Shown in pieces: positions 12,088-26,691 of a stretch of DNA of 64,000 nucleotides (position 1 is its first letter; the number at the start of each line of letters is the position of its first letter). The DNA comes from Albula goreensis (Eukaryota > Chordata > Actinopteri > Albuliformes > Albulidae), in the NCBI GenBank assembly GCA_022829145.1, contig CM040745.1, forward strand, positions 27,782,406 through 27,846,405, written 5' to 3'. The notes beneath the pieces are model-generated. The model saw only the letters and a program-made list of their open reading frames with translations. It made no database searches and was not told the DNA's origin. A program made the translations under genes and the position numbers.

Positions 12088-12469
12088 CTGCAAAGGTACA
12101 AACAATCAGCACAGTAGATTAGCTGCAGCTTTTCACAGCGCAGCAGTAAAGCCACCAATCCAAGAGGAGATTCTAGGTAATATTGCACAAGCAAAATCCT
12201 ACCAGCTTTTTGTGTGACAAACTGACTAATGAGCATGCAGGTTGATACAGCAACACTGCCCACCATTCAACAGCCAATGCTGAGCCATCCGTAAACTCAA
12301 GACTCTACACTAAGCATATTGTAACAGTAAATTCCCCCAGTACATGGAAGCAGGTACAATCAGTTATCTGCAGTGGTTCACCATTGAGAATGTAGGCACA
12401 GTAGAACTTCTAAGGTAGTTTGTAACTTTGAAAGATATCAAAAAACACAAATTATGTATGAGCAGTTAC

Positions 12470-12592
12470 CTGTAGTGGTTCACTGTGTGGGTTGTGGATA
12501 TTTATCAGTGGTGAAAAGCTGCTGTTTACTGGTATTCGGGCCCCAATGAAAGGCCTCAGTCTGTAGGGGTTAGGAATGCCCACACCAAATAC
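12470..12592 (-). CDS. tmem131: tmem131 exon 7
   Basis: Residues 180-220, starting VFGVGIPNPYRLRPF and ending INIHNPHSEPLQ. It carries the loop between PapD-like modules and the start of the second module. Acceptor TTGAAG, donor GTAACT, phase 0 at both ends. Confidence 0.97.
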
Positions 12593-12851
12593 CTTCAAAA
12601 GAGAAGCCGAGCAGTTTTAAATAACAGTTACATTTTTCAGTTCTACCACAACTTAAATCAAAGACATCCTCCTGTAGACCTGAATGTTGTATTGAATAGA
12701 TTTCATACAGGGAGTGACCAGGGTAATATTTCACAGGAAGGTCTTGCACATTTTACCGTCTTCCTGACTCTGATTTCACAATAAAATTATCAATATATTA
12801 GGACGGATTTCAAAATGTACTGTGCATATTTGTTCATAATTCCACACGTAC

Positions 12852-12968
12852 CTGGTATGTAAACACCCCATGATCTGACGTATTAATAAATAATGTATTT
12901 TCTACATTTCCTACTACTCGCGCTAGAAACACCACATCAAATGACGTGTTTCCCCCAGGAGGAATTAC
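12852..12968 (-). CDS. tmem131: tmem131 exon 6
   Basis: Residues 141-179. It contains PPGGNTSFDVVFLARVVGN and NTLFINTSDHGVFTYQ, the most conserved block of the family, which forms the end of the first PapD-like domain. Two N-glycosylation sequons (NTS) are present, as expected for a lumenal segment. Acceptor CCAACAG, donor GTACGT, phase 0 at both ends. Confidence 0.97.
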
Positions 12969-14077
12969 CTGTTGGAGAAAACAGGAGAGGAAATGAGAAA
13001 AGGCATCTTTTATACTCTCAAAGAGTTGCACACAACTGAAGCCTCTAGGAATTCAGAGCGACTTCCTCAATGTTCAAAAATGAAACAGGGCTACAGGTAA
13101 GGCCCACGTCATATCCCTCCAAACCTGGGACACCAGCGCTCAGGAAGAGCATAGGCATGGAGCAACATGTAACTGGTGCTCATCCATAGCAGTGATAACC
13201 TTAAGGGGTTATGATTCACTTCAATTAAATAAGCAGATATTTCCCTAGTGAATCACTGCCAAAACGGTATGTCGGAAAGCAATGGGGAAACCTCTGACTT
13301 CATAACATAAGGGTCAAAGGTATTTATTTGTGCTTGTGTGTTTGAAATAACAGGTATTATTCAAATAAATCAAGATCAAGGAAATAAAATACAAACCTAT
13401 CCGCAACAATTTTTTGTTGGGATAATTTGGCAATGTCAGGTCCAAAAAAGGCACATTACAATAAACTATATATAAATTGACTTAGGAAGATAAACCATAT
13501 AAAATATGTAAAAGAAATCAGTTAACTTTGTCAATTTTCCATGCATACTCAACACTGTAATTTTACAATTACTTTCAGCAATAATCTTTAATATCGGTCT
13601 CACTGTATGAGTCAGACAAGTGGCACATTGACATTTAGCCATATGCGTCTAATAGCTTGTATGAATTAAGCTCGAACAAAGCTTCAAACAGCTCAAACAG
13701 CCATGACCCACACACTGACAGACAAAGAAGGTTTCTTATTGTTCTGTTAAATGTTTTTTTTTTCCTCTTTCCTGAAGCTTAAGTGAGAAGCAGGTCACTG
13801 CTGTTTGCTATATAATGCTCCAAAACACCTCACTTTTAACAACATTTAGATAACACAGATGTTATCAGTTCAAAATTGCAACCTTAACACAATATAGTTT
13901 ATTCTTAACGTTCAGTAACAAATGTAATCAAGAGTTCAATCTCATATTCAGAAATTAAATGACCTCAACTACCAAAACTTTGCAGTTAAGAGTTATGCTT
14001 GTTCCTTTGCTTGAGTGCACTCTATTTTAGCTGGAGAGGCTTGAGGTGATAGAACGTGTAGTACAGTAAAAACTTAC

Positions 14078-14201
14078 CCCGTTTTGAAAAAAGGATGCAT
14101 GAAAATGAGCAGTTGTTGCTGATATTGATATTAAAATGATCTTTTCTTCTGAACTGGGATTGTGTAAGTAAACTTTTTCCATTTTGGGCATTCCCACGGG
14201 C
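14078..14201 (-). CDS. tmem131: tmem131 exon 5
   Basis: Residues 99-140, beginning PVGMPKMEKVYLHNPSSEE and ending HFHASFFQNG. It continues the N-terminal PapD-like domain; the N-P-S-S segment and the following beta-strand pattern resemble ASH/MSP-type modules. Acceptor TTTGCAG, donor GTAAGT. Confidence 0.95.
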
Positions 14202-14329
14202 CTGCAAATGAGAGGGTCAAAGGTTAAGAATGTCCTAAATGAGAAGTTTCCCTTATGGATACATGCAAATAAAACCAGAAGTAAAGAAGTCTGTACTGAA
14301 GAGTTTCTAAAGCAGAGAAATACATGAGT

Positions 14330-14960
14330 AATTCAAAAAGTATTGCTACAAAATCATATAAACCTTTATTAAACAAAAATATCAAAATGTGAAGCTATTG
14401 TTTCTTGACATATCCTCCATCTAGAAAAGTCTGAGGAGGCAAGATCAGGGCTGAAGGGTGGATGGGATAAGGTTTCCCAATGAAATTCTCATAGGAGAGC
14501 CCTTGCTACCCTCAAAGATTGAGTAGGTGCATTTTCATGATGGAAAAACATTCCTTGGTGCAACTTTCCTGGCCTTTTTCCTCACCAATGCAGTTTTAAA
14601 TTTTCCAATGATTTGGGAAGATTGCCTCTTGAGTTTTAGCCTCAAAACATTTTTTTTCCATGGCACAAAAAGTATCCTCTTTTTGAAGGCACCCTGAGGA
14701 GACTTAGACAAGTGTATTCATGAGAGAACTTGTCTGCAGCCATCCACTGATCTCAGAGACATGTTTAAACATGTTTTGTTTGGAATACACCTGTGCATGT
14801 AAGAACTGGGACCCAAGTAGCAATACGTTTTGACTTACCCTCATACAGAGAAAACAGTCATATTGATTCATGGCAAGATGCATGAAATTCATTTCTCCAC
14901 AAACCAGCACAGATAAACAGCCCTCTGGTAAATGAGGTTAACATCTATTGGGAAGTCAAG
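14330..14960 (-). pseudogene. decayed mariner-type transposase remnant
   Basis: In tmem131 intron 4 the minus strand contains, in one frame, GMFFHHENAPTQS (about 14520-14560) and then WETLSHPPFSPDLASSDF (about 14430-14480). These correspond to the HDNAP and HPPYSPDLAPSDY catalytic motifs of mariner/Tc1 transposases. Stops interrupt the frame (one between the motifs near 14489), the aspartate of HDNAP is a glutamate, and the N-terminal half is not recognisable. Terminal repeats were not found, so the limits given are approximate. Confidence 0.75.
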
Positions 14961-17900
14961 GCCAAACAGCAAGTGCAAAAGATTAGAATTGCAACATCGT
15001 GGTATCTCTTACCAATAAAAACATGATCCTGGCAACAGTGGAGAATTGAAATTGTGGCATTTTATACTTATATAATTTGTAAAACTGAAGAAGCTAATCC
15101 TGAAGTAGAAGTCTACTCAATCAATCCTTTTTTCTGGTTTCAAACCAGGACACAGTCCATGGCACAACACAACATACAGTTTAAAACACTGGTCACTCCA
15201 ATTTGTCAGCTGGCCAGTAGTTTTTTTTGGTGCAGTGTTCACCAAGGGGAACCCACATTGCCCTTACAAAATGGCAGTAGAACATGTAATTGCTGTCAAG
15301 GGTGTAGTTTTAAGAGAGTCTCTTTCACACTTCTATTCCATCAAGTACTTCACCATGCTTCTCACTGACGTTCAAAGCTAGATGCAACATCCCATCAGAT
15401 GTTACTTTTTTGGTATAAAATGGCATCACTCAAAGGAATGCACTAGGGTTTAAACTACCCTCAACCCACACCTCTCTCTCACCACAACTCCACAGGCCTC
15501 CATTGTAGGGAAGTCTGAGCCTATGCAACAGTTTATCATTTGGCTAATGATTACAAAATGCTGTATTTTGTGATTACATTGTGTACTGTATCAGTTTGCA
15601 GGACCTGTTTTAACATTTGTGTTTGCACTCATGTGTCAATGTCACAATGTGACTTGCCCCCAGGACATGGCCATTTGCTAAGTGAACTATAAAGGGAAAG
15701 AAGTAATAATGGTAATTTAACAAAAACAGGATTTCAGAACACATTTATTATTAGGTTCAGCATATGGCTTAAAATAGTTCCACTTTCTGTTTGGTATCAG
15801 TTCATACACCCACCTACATGATAAGAGGGTCAGTTTATATCAGCAGTATATTGCATCCGTTCTGTGGTAAATGACAATGTTCTCCAGGTGGCTTGCTTTG
15901 GTAGATTTTTTTTAAAAGATGACTGTTCATGCCCATTTAGATTAGACAACTACCTAAAGAGCAAAGCAGATACTAGCTGACTCATTTGGTTCACCGAACT
16001 ATAATTAATGAGGGTAAATACTGAATTTGTTGAACAGCACATATAGTACACATAAAGATCATACTTACAATGGTAGCATTGAATTTAGCAGAAATAATAC
16101 AAATCTAAATAAAAATCAATATTTGTATAACACAGATTGAGGTAATGTGTTGGGAAAGAGATATAAAGTCTTGCAAAGCCAATTGTGCAGGCTAGTTAGT
16201 CATTTTGTGATACATGTCTAACAATTAGTAAGATATAAACATGTTTTTCAAAAGGCCATTACATCACTCAGCAACCCCAGGCACTGAAAACAAGACCCCC
16301 GTCTCTCCTGTGATCAGCTGATTCCTCAATGCTTTTAGGGAAAAACTTCAGCAACATACCAAAGCAAGATCAGCCAGAGATCTACACACTCCGCTCATTA
16401 ACCAATCTCTCCTGGAAAGCGCAGGGGAGAGGCTAGCTGCTGTGGCAGCTTCATGGGCTCACTGTGGCAGTTTTGGAGATTAGTAATACAGATGGTACAT
16501 GTGAGTTTGCCAACTGTGACACTGGAGTACCCCGAGTTCCCTCCTATTCTGCCAGGGCAAAACCTTCCTCACCAGGTCCTACTTGTTTGTTTGACTTTGA
16601 GTGACCCTCCTGTATGACACTCCTGTGCACAGCTAAATAGACATGGTGACTCAGGCTAAAGGTGGATGAGACTGCACAGAGATGTCTTTCATTCAGTTTG
16701 CTAATTTTGCACCATTAGGAGTGTCAGGGCAGGGCACACGGGCAGCTATCAGGAACGATGAGGCTGCTTTGTGCCCAATACATGAGCTCAAGGTTGAAAT
16801 ATATATCCAAGAATGCATCTGCATTTCTGGAAGTTCCACATTCTTCCATATGAGCCTTGGCCATTTTCATTACACAGTTTTGGTTATCAAGAGCCACAGC
16901 TTTTTTTTTAGCATTGAGGTTGTGATAGCTTTCAGAGAAAATCAAGGACATGTTGCAGGAAATCATCTTTGATTACAGCCACTTAAAAGTTACTACTGTA
17001 TCATAATGCTTCGGTCTTACAAAACTAAATTAAGCGTTATTTGTTTGTGTGCAGTTCTAGTTGACACCCAGCCAACAAAACTGTGATAAGGCCATATGGA
17101 CAAACCCCTGTGATGGTTAAACATGCATTCCCCATATCCCCTCAGAGCTAACACATTGTTGTAGGCTCACGCGATAAAAGCCTCCTGTCATTTACATCTT
17201 GGGATAAATCAGAAGATTGCCTGAAGCTCTTTTGTTAAACAAATACACCCTCTCGATTAATGGCAAGTCATTTTCATTCTGCATACCATACAGCAAAGAC
17301 ATTACACTGCATTCTCAGAGGGTGTTACATTTTAATAATGTTTAAATGTCTGCAAAGACACACATAAAATTTACCTGAGCTTACCTCAGCTCACATTAGG
17401 CCCTGTAATCTCACTCTACATTAAGTGCAGGTACATGTGACAAAGCATGAGCAAAACAACAGTGGCATGATATAATGCTATAAGGTCTTAATGCTGTACT
17501 GGCTCCAGCTACAGTGCCACTGTAAAGATGAAGCCCATTCCACTTCTAGGCCTCTAGGCTATACAGTATTTACATTTCATTCTCCATTTCACTCCCATTT
17601 CATACATCCACAGATCCACAAGTTACAGTACAGTATTGACAAGAAGGCCAGGTTGCTTATCATCAAAGAAAACAGAATCTTGATGCCACACTGTAATTGC
17701 TTATACAGTATTTCTCTTACCAAGCCATGATCAACTATAGATACAGTTAACACTGGAACTAGAATTGTTAGGCTACGAGTCATTCCATTAATTTCATTTT
17801 TTGCAATTAAAATAGAGCTAAAGCAGTCATATCTGCACAGGAGTTTACTGACCTTGCCATTTGACAAACAACAAAACAACATCAGGAAAAATGCATGCGG

Positions 17901-19148
17901 AGGCACAGTAAAAAATGTGTTTAAAAAAATAATCAAAAACAAAAATGTATGCTTCATCTAAAAGCTACTCTGCCGTTACCCTCTAATCTGTATGCAGACC
18001 ATGCAAACCATACCAGTGCAACAGAAGAGGACACTTAACCAAATAATATCAAAAGCAATTCTCCTGGCTAAATCACAGACTATTAAAGGCCATAAATACA
18101 ATAAGAGAAGGTCGAGCTTGAATGCTCAGCAGAGACCTCAATTTCAAAGCACTCAGCATTTCTCTGCTGTTCCAAAAGGTGGAAAAATCAGCTGTGTTAC
18201 AAAACTAGACTGGCTGGACACAGACATAACTCCAGCATGGCTTATGGACACTTATACCTTGATCATATACACTGCATGGTTAATGATGTGCACAAATATG
18301 TCCGTAGGCATACATGCCTGAAAAGGAATTGGCCTTAACAGTGATGTCAAAACAATATTTGAGAGCCAGCTTCATCAAGGATTCAAAGTTGGACTGATTC
18401 ATATCAAAGAGTACACCGCAAACTACGTGTCCTGAGGAAATTCCTGTGTGACATGAGTATAATCCCATAATGGGGTAGGGGCATGAAGTTTTTGCTAATC
18501 AATTCTTATTGATATCCAGGCCACATTAGTGAGGGTGAACTGTTTCAAGTATGAATTGATTTAAAGGTATAAAAGGCAAGATTTCTGTATTAAAAGATTT
18601 ATAGGCCATAATAACTCACTTCTTCACAATCACTGAAAAAGGTTCACAGACATGTAGACTAAGCCTCAGCCTGCGTTTATAGGGCTTTGATTTGGTTTTG
18701 AAAACACAGAAGTCAGGCTGCACTATTGACATATACTTTTTTGCTAGCCACATCCAATTCTGTACTGGGGGGGGGGGGATTACATTTGAGTTAGATTTAT
18801 AAAAGAAACCAGTTTCAAAATGTCACCATCACTTATAACTTTAAACAACAGCAAACAAAAAGCACATTTATAGAAGCAATGCATGGAGATTTACGATGCT
18901 TACTCAGAATTTAAAGCTTTGCGCACACACCCAGTTACACTGGTGTTGCCATACACACACTAAACGCAAGAAACATTTATCTTCTCAACCACAGTTCAGG
19001 TTCCTCGAACAAAAAAAAAAAAAAAAGAATGTACCTCGTTACAAAATAGTTTTTTTCCCTTTAAAACACCTGAACCATCGGTTGAACTTGGCACTTCCTC
19101 CAGCCACTGCCCATGGCGTGAAGGCGATAGCTGAAAAAAGGTACTTAC
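14961..19148. other. remainder of tmem131 intron 4, no recognised gene
   Basis: AT-rich intron sequence with a run of ten or so G at about 18769. Open frames here are short and have no protein-like pattern. Part of the stretch up to about 15.4 kb may belong to the mariner insertion, but I could not align it. Confidence 0.6.
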
Positions 19149-19217
19149 TGCTCGTGGAAGTCCAACATTGGTGGCTCGAACCGTATAGGCCGGCAGTTCG
19201 CCCGATGTAAGGATGCA
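19149..19217 (-). CDS. tmem131: tmem131 exon 4
   Basis: Residues 76-98 plus two bases, containing the strongly conserved NCRPIRFEPPMLDFHE. This opens the TMEM131-like N-terminal PapD/ASH-type domain, where a short strand places the protein's first Ig-like fold. Acceptor TTTTGCAG, donor GTAAGT. Confidence 0.95.
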
Positions 19218-22200
19218 CTGCAAAAGAAAAGACATTCATGTAGCAGAAGGATAAGCGAGAGAGACAGCATTCTGTCCGTGCTGCTGTGCTTTCCCCAGAC
19301 TCCTTCAATAACACTGTACATTACTGTGTGAGCGTGCTCTTCCGTGGGTGTGCGCTTAGACCACAGGCAAAGACACAAGGGGGAGGAACCCATCAGACCT
19401 GCCCAGCAACTACAGGTGTCTCATTGCTGTGTTTTTTTTTTTCCTGATTTCAGCAAATGATCTAAATAAGGCAAGTGTCTTTTGTGAGATGTGAAATCTT
19501 ACGGGAGCAGATCAAAGAAATCTGGCAAAGAACAGCACCGTGCCAACATATATTTCTTCTGTTTTCACCTAATCTTCAGTACCTAATATTCATTCATATC
19601 TTGTTAGATTTATACTTCCTCAACAATAAAAAGGCTAAATCCATTAGCAAAATATCCCGGAAAAATACACATACAGTGCTAATCTACACTGAGTCTTATT
19701 GGACAACATCACAAAACAACATCACCCAAAACAGCAGATATAGTCCAGCCACCATTACCACCCAACAGCATGTTTCTCAGGTTACCTTTATGAGTAAAGA
19801 CAGTTGATCTGAGCTTCACTTCACCTTCGCACATTTAATTCTCAGATGATGTGAGCAAATGCTGGGGGAGGGGGGTGTTTGTAATATCAAACTGCTATTA
19901 TAAACTTTGTTGACAAAGAACCCACCGACATGGAGTACTATGTGGAACCATAGGTGGATTTCTGCCCCCGAGGGCCTGATAAGACAGTCCTCCTTTTCAA
20001 CACAACACATCTACTGTTAAAACACCAGCTGGCCTGTCACTCCTGTGAAGGGTGCTGGAAAAACACACTCCCAATTTCAGTGAGCTTTCACCCTTCCGTG
20101 TAACAAATATTCTTTTCTGAATATGTTTTTCCATTTCATCATCTACTACTTCAGTGCATGTTTCCTCAGATTTACCTTTATACTTTTAGATTTCTCTTAT
20201 GTTTTTTTTCTCTTACGAATATTTGCCCTATCACTCTCCCTGTGTTGACATGGCTGAAGCGTGAGGAAAGCTAAGGAAATCAAAGACGTCCTGGCTGAGA
20301 GCAGGTGCACTAGCTGTGTGACACTGAGCAATGCCAATAATCCCACATGCGGAATAGCGACTGTATCCCCATCACCAACTACACTGACATAGGGCCAACA
20401 TGGGATCAGCACTCTGGGCGGAGGGAGAGGAGTTCAGTTTCTGAATTCTACGTATGCAAGCCATCACCACAGTCCTTCCTTCTGGTTTCCTTCACATTTA
20501 CATTTTTGAATATTGATCAAATTTCACCCTCCCAACCACATGGTGCGTTCACACTGCAATAACATTGATCCAGAAGAGGATCTCTGTCAAAGGTCACTGC
20601 TACCAAAGCAGGAGGCCATACAGCCATGATGACGCCATAACACCGTCACAGAGGACGCAGGTAAACAAGTATTCATTTACCCAATATTCCTGGGACAGAG
20701 ATCATGGATGAAGAGCAGTTCGGTCCGATTCCATAATGACACATGACCCACTTTTCCGGAAACAGTCAACCCTCATCAGAGACAGTAGGAGCTAATTAAA
20801 GAATTTTTGTCCAATGTGGCCTCTTAAAAATTGGTTCTACCTGACTTCAACATGAAGATTAAAAAAAACCCACGACAACAAATTACATGTGGTCATTGTC
20901 AGAAAGGTACTTTTAACCTCCAGTCAATTTTTCAATAAACAACAGCTAAATGCCAGTCCAGTGCCATTCACACTGCACAATGCAGGTTAAGCCACCTTCT
21001 ACTTTTGTGTTACCTTTCTGTGTAGGTTCTCCTGGCTGACTGTTCATTATGCTAACAAAAGCCTTTTGAACAGTGCCACTCAGGGGAATTTGCTGAACTA
21101 TGTCTAGGTAGCTGTGAAGGAGCAAAACTGAACAGTTAACTTGACAAACCACAAATAAATTATATGAAAATTATGTTTTGATTAATCTTTTTGCCAGTTT
21201 TAAAAAAGTTCTCATTGGCAGGTTTGTAGGTGGACACACTAAATGACTCTAACAAGCTGGCAAAAGGCTTTTCCTGCTATGTGAATACAGTCTGAGAGAT
21301 GACAGGTGTTCCATTTTGTGGAGGTGCAAAGGGCAGGAGGAAGAGGGAGCAAAGTCCATTAATCACAGTGTACATGCAAATTCATTATCATCCACAATGA
21401 AACTATTTAGCATCCACTGATTTGCTCAACCCCTCCCATGCCCGTACATAAACACCAGGTAATGTATTTGAAGGCTCCACTTAAAACAGTGCTACAGTTT
21501 ACAGAAACAGAAATTAAACCTTTTCCATTCAACTTAGTTTATCAGCCTATCAGCAAAAATCCCCTCTGTCTCCAAGGCTGCAATCAAAACCATTAGAAAC
21601 ACAAATTAAACTTATAACAATCTAACAAGAAAAGCAGGTTTAATCCACAAGTTAAACCTGCAGGATCACATTTGAGAAACATGGAAAAAGTAAGCCGTTA
21701 TCAAATTGCGCATTCAAGAATTTAGGATTCAGTATGAACGAAACAAAGTACTTTCTCTGTTTCCTGAAAGCACTGTAGGGCAAGCGCTCCTGTCACACAT
21801 ATTCCAGCTGTGATGAGTCATTGAGAATGTTCATACAGTTTGTGTTGAAATCTCTCCTAAAAATTGAATTAAAATTCATTTTAAAAGTAAAAATGAAGTT
21901 TACAGAATTACCAATGATGGACAATTTGGGACATATTCCAAAATGACCAAGGCTTAAATTTAATTTACCTTCATTTTTCAAAATCAAGTGTCTGACAGCA
22001 CCTTTTCCAAGTAAAGAGTCGAGGAGGTACTTCACAATTAATTTTGGAGTCTCAGCTGTTTCTCAGAACTACGATTGATGGCATGGTAAAGGTGCACTTA
22101 CAACTTCTCCTTCCTACAACTCATCCTACATAAGTTCCCAACTGTAAAATGTGCTGTGAGGCGAAGCTTATAGGTCCATTAATAAATGAATCAAAGGGCA

Positions 22201-25200
22201 CTGCCCAGATAAAGCCTGTTCAGCATCTGGCCCTGTGCACAACACATAGGAGTACAAGACTATCCAAAGCACAGGGTCAATGTACTGCTGGTAAAAGCTG
22301 CCAGCCAAGTGGGGGGGGAGGTGTACTGCATGTGCTCAGAGTCAGCTGTGTCAGACTGACCTCTGAATGGGTGAATAAATTGCCCCAGCTCCGAGAGACT
22401 GAGCAGATTGTGCTCTCCATAGAGTACGGTTACACATTCAAAACTGAAGTGGTACTCAGCAGAAGCAGGGATGGGCATAATACTCCAAATTTCGGTCCGT
22501 CCAGGTTTTGGTTAGCATACTGGGTGGATACCACATGTTGGTGATAAACTGCCCTACGTATGGTAAGGCCCAGAGCGGCTCAGACTGAGCCGAGCTGTTT
22601 CAGTGTCTGAGAATGGAGCCATTGTGTGTAGCTACACCAAGCTGCAATGATTTCTTCCATTTTCGTCATCCGAAATTCAACCATTATTTGCTCTATACTG
22701 ACAGAAACCTCCTGAGCAAGACCAATCAATTGCTTTGGTGCTAGAGGTTAAAAAAAAAAAAAATTAAACCAAATTCAGTCTGCAGAATTTGAGCATCTGA
22801 CAGTATGATTTAAGTTCTGGTTTGAGGACCACTAACTACTGTCCAAAGAATATGAAGACCCAGAGCTTTGAAAATCTTTATCTTAAATACACATTAACAT
22901 TCAACACAACCTTTGCAGAACCTAGTTACTGCAGACCTCCTACTACTTCACAGCAAACAGAATGTTTTCAGCTGTTGATGTTTCTGGAACACTGAGGGCC
23001 AGTAGGCCCAGACAGATGGTCAGTCTTCAAGCGAGTGAGCGAGATGCACGAGGTGACAAGAGCTAAACTGTAAAGAGGAAGAGCGTGCAGGCGTCACTGC
23101 TAGCAGATTTAAATGGCACAAACCACTTCCTCAAAACCCAACACTGTTCGCTTTGGCCTAAAAAAGACAGCACCATCTTTCAGCAATTTAAATGAAAACA
23201 AGTGTGGCCATGGAAGTGTTGCCATGAGCTGGCTAACAGAGGAGGGCAAGCATACAAGCACATAAACACAAGGCTACTATGACTACTGTGACTACTGTGA
23301 CTACAACTCAGACCACTTAAGACTGCCAACAGCACATGAGTACAAAATGTGCACATGGACAAGGAAGAGAAAAGCATCTGTCGACAAGACAGATCATTTA
23401 GTCAATTTGGCTTTTCTCTTCAAGTTAAACATTTCTCAATGTCACATTTTTGCTTAAAAAAAAAAAAAAAAAAAAAAGACTGGGAAGTTCATGAAAGACA
23501 TGAAACCAGAACTCTCCAACTGGGCTGAATCTAATTCAGCTGAAGGAATCCACTAAATATCCTTTGGTTATCTCACCTAAACTGACCTGCAGAGAAGTAT
23601 GTGCTGCTTAAACCTACTGAAACATAAAAGAACCGCAATAATGCAATTCCGAGCATAACTTTCATAAATTCATCGCAGACAACATCAATCTATTTGACAA
23701 GAAAAATGCCTGATGTTTTTTCATGACCTTTTCAAGGACAGTGAGTTATTTGACAACTTTCCAATATTTTCCATGACTTTATATGCTTCTGCTACAAATA
23801 CAAATAACCTTCCAAAAAAAAAAAAAAAAACAACAATCAACCCAACTTACACGCTACAATGCAAACAGCATTGGCAGTGTTTGTCGCACATCTCCTTGAA
23901 CAGGAAAAACACTGAAGCAGGCAAGTCATACTTGCATTCTTCTCCTTAGTAGACATCATATTTTATGGACAGGCAGACTAAGAAATGTAATAAAACATGA
24001 ACCAAAGTTTTAAAACCTTTATCTTTATAAAACCATAGCCAGAGCAGAAGGTGAAAATATTCCATAGAAACAGGACTGATACAGTGGGGTGTCAGGTATA
24101 GCCTGATGATAGTGATTTAAAACATCCAGTCAGAACTTAATATGGAATTGTCTGTGCTTGGAAAATGCCCATCCATCTGAGGGCATGAGCCACCACTTCA
24201 AGAGAGTGTGTCCCTGCATTACACCCTATACAGTGGGGTGTCAGATACGGCCTGGATTTGACAGAAGCCATAATGTGTGCTCTTAACACAGGCAGGATAG
24301 AAATATAGCAGATCCAGCTCCTTCAGTGCTTCAAGTACAGCAGATTAGCCAAATAATGTTTTACTGACTTTACTACAAAAAACTGCCAAGCTGTAACAAA
24401 ATATTAAAATAGATGAACTGCTGCAGTAGCTGCTTGGGTAAATCATGCTGTCCATGATATCAGAAAGTTATTTGTCTTGCATCTTCTCTAAAATAAAATT
24501 GCATCATCAGCAAGTTACCACTCAGTAAAAAGCAAAACAAGATGACAGTAAGCCCGGTTATCATGTAGGCTGGCAATTTATTTTCATTTTTGCTTTCAAA
24601 TTAACTGGTGTGTCCATATATTACTATTGCATGCACATGCACACATACTCACACAAACCATAGATAGAAGGTACTGGGGTGTTACTGAGGTGAATGTGCT
24701 TGGATGTAATACTGCAGCAACTGAACAGAAGGTGGTAAGGGCAGTCCTGCACAGCAGGGTGTAAAGGCTTACAGGACAGTAAGGAGCTTGCACAGCCCTG
24801 TAGAGAATGCATCTACCCCACGTTAAAATATTCTCCCCAAGGACTGCTCTGTGACTATATTTACTTTCTGTGTTAAAAAACAAGAACTTCTAGGCCAATT
24901 TGAGTGAGCGCTTGCACATTATGAATTTCTTTTCTACAAAGTCACGCCATGGAGGGTGTAGTTTAAAGAATTAAATCCCTTGCTATCTGCAATGCTGTGC
25001 AATGACACTTCTCAACAGGCAACTATTATACAACCACATTTCCTGAGAACTTGAAACATCCCAAATTATTGCAACAACTGCATGCATTTAAAAAGGATGA
25101 AAAAAAACATTGTTCCTTTGTAAACATTCTCTCCTAGTCTTCTTAAATGATGTCACTTCTCTGGTATCTCTGCCTGCTGGGTGTGTCTGCACCACAGAGT

Positions 25201-26650
25201 GCAGCACAGAGGGCTAAACATGCAATACAGATTGACCAATCTCAGGAAGCCACTTCATGTGTGTTTATTGAGGTAGCAGCCAGACCTCCAACCTGGAGAC
25301 ACCTGATTGGATAAGAAAATGAAAGGGGTGGAGTAGATAAGGCTGCCAAACTGGCTTCAGGAATTCAAAGCAGCTTTAAAAAAATCCTCTAGTCACAATG
25401 ACATGAAGACATGCTCCAGTGTTTTCATTTCAACACTGTCTTAAACATAAGATTTAGGACACAAATATAAGCTTTGCAAAGACATGGTGCCCGCATCTCA
25501 ACCAGCTGTCAAGGTCACTGGGGCAGTTACTGTGTTCAGTAACAATCTGGGGGACTCTGTGTTTCTCCAAAATGGTCACCCCGCCGCTCGAGGCATCACT
25601 GCTCTCTGAAATTCCAAGTGTACAAACCAAACACAGCAACACATGGGAGCACTGCCCCTCCAGCCTCCAGTGCTCCCAACAAGCCATATGCAACCCCTCA
25701 GATCAGCCGTTATGGTGTTGGTGTTGAGGAAATCAACACAAGGCCTGGCACTCCTGTGACAACCTTTGCAAAGTAAAATATTTTGGGACAGCTGTAAATT
25801 TTTATCCACTTGTCTACATATTTGAATCTCCTTCACATACCAAGTCTCAACTTTCTTTACAAAACTTTTTCCTTCTTCAGTTTTTCCTTGTTTGGGGTAT
25901 GGTGTCATGATTTTCCACCACTGTTAACTGTGACACATTAAATACTTTTGCCAATCTTGCGGCTAACACACCTGCATTTCAGGCACAAACAACCCTTTCA
26001 GATAAATGCGTTACATCTCATGCCGTTTTAGAAACTCACATATTAAAATCTTGACTCTGCTTTTACAGCAGAAACGTATTAAAAATTGATGACATTAATA
26101 AGAAATGTCGGCTCTGTTCAATTTATAGTTAGTTGCCTGGAAATACATCCCGCAAGAATCTCTCCAAACCAGGCTGAAAAATCCTCCAGAGAGTAACAAA
26201 GAAACCTAAAACATCACCAAGAGATCTTCAGGCCTCTCTCACATCAGCTGAAGTCAGTGTTCATGACCATACCATAAGAATGAAACTGGGCAAAAACTAG
26301 ATTCATGGTTGAAGTTTGCCAAAAAGCACCGTTTTGGGGGGTTTCCGTGAAATGAGGTGCAACCCATTGAGCTGGTGGGTACAACTTCATAAAATGGCAT
26401 TGATGTTGCATCTCTTTCATTACTAAATGCATAAAATGTTGAAAATGCTGTCATTTGTTCATTCTATTTATACATAAACACAAAAAAAATTCAAATTGCT
26501 GAAATAAGTGGAAACAAAATGTGGGTACATCTGCAATAATAACTAGTATTTGTCCAAATTAACTCAAAGTATGAACATAATTACTACTGCATGCAGCAAT
26601 TTGTCATTGGTGTAAGGAGAAAATTTGATTTTATGGATATACAGTCTTAC
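19218..26650. other. tmem131 intron 3, no recognised gene
   Basis: Contains poly-A tracts (about 23456-23477, 23814-23830), a short ACTACTGTG-type repeat near 23275-23303 and two similar 25-base segments (about 24079 and 24228). No coding exon or complete mobile element was recognised. Confidence 0.6.
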
Positions 26651-26691
26651 CTTTTTTGATGATATGAACCAAGTCCAATGTCGGACTCTGT
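26651..26691 (-). CDS. tmem131: tmem131 exon 3 (41-bp small exon)
   Basis: Residues 63-75 (TESDIGLGSYHQK) plus two bases. Its counterpart in human reads TETTLGLSSYQQK. Acceptor TTTTCACAG, donor GTAAGA. At 41 bp it is not a multiple of three, so skipping it would shift the frame. Confidence 0.9.

Noticed and set aside
22149-22544. 131-codon plus-strand frame in tmem131 intron 3
   Set aside because: No recognisable motif, no splice logic, antisense to the host gene; such lengths arise by chance in a window this size.
24079-24252. Two similar 25-base segments (ACAGTGGGGTGTCAG...) 150 bases apart
   Set aside because: Same orientation, no target duplication and nothing recognisable between them; too short to call an element.
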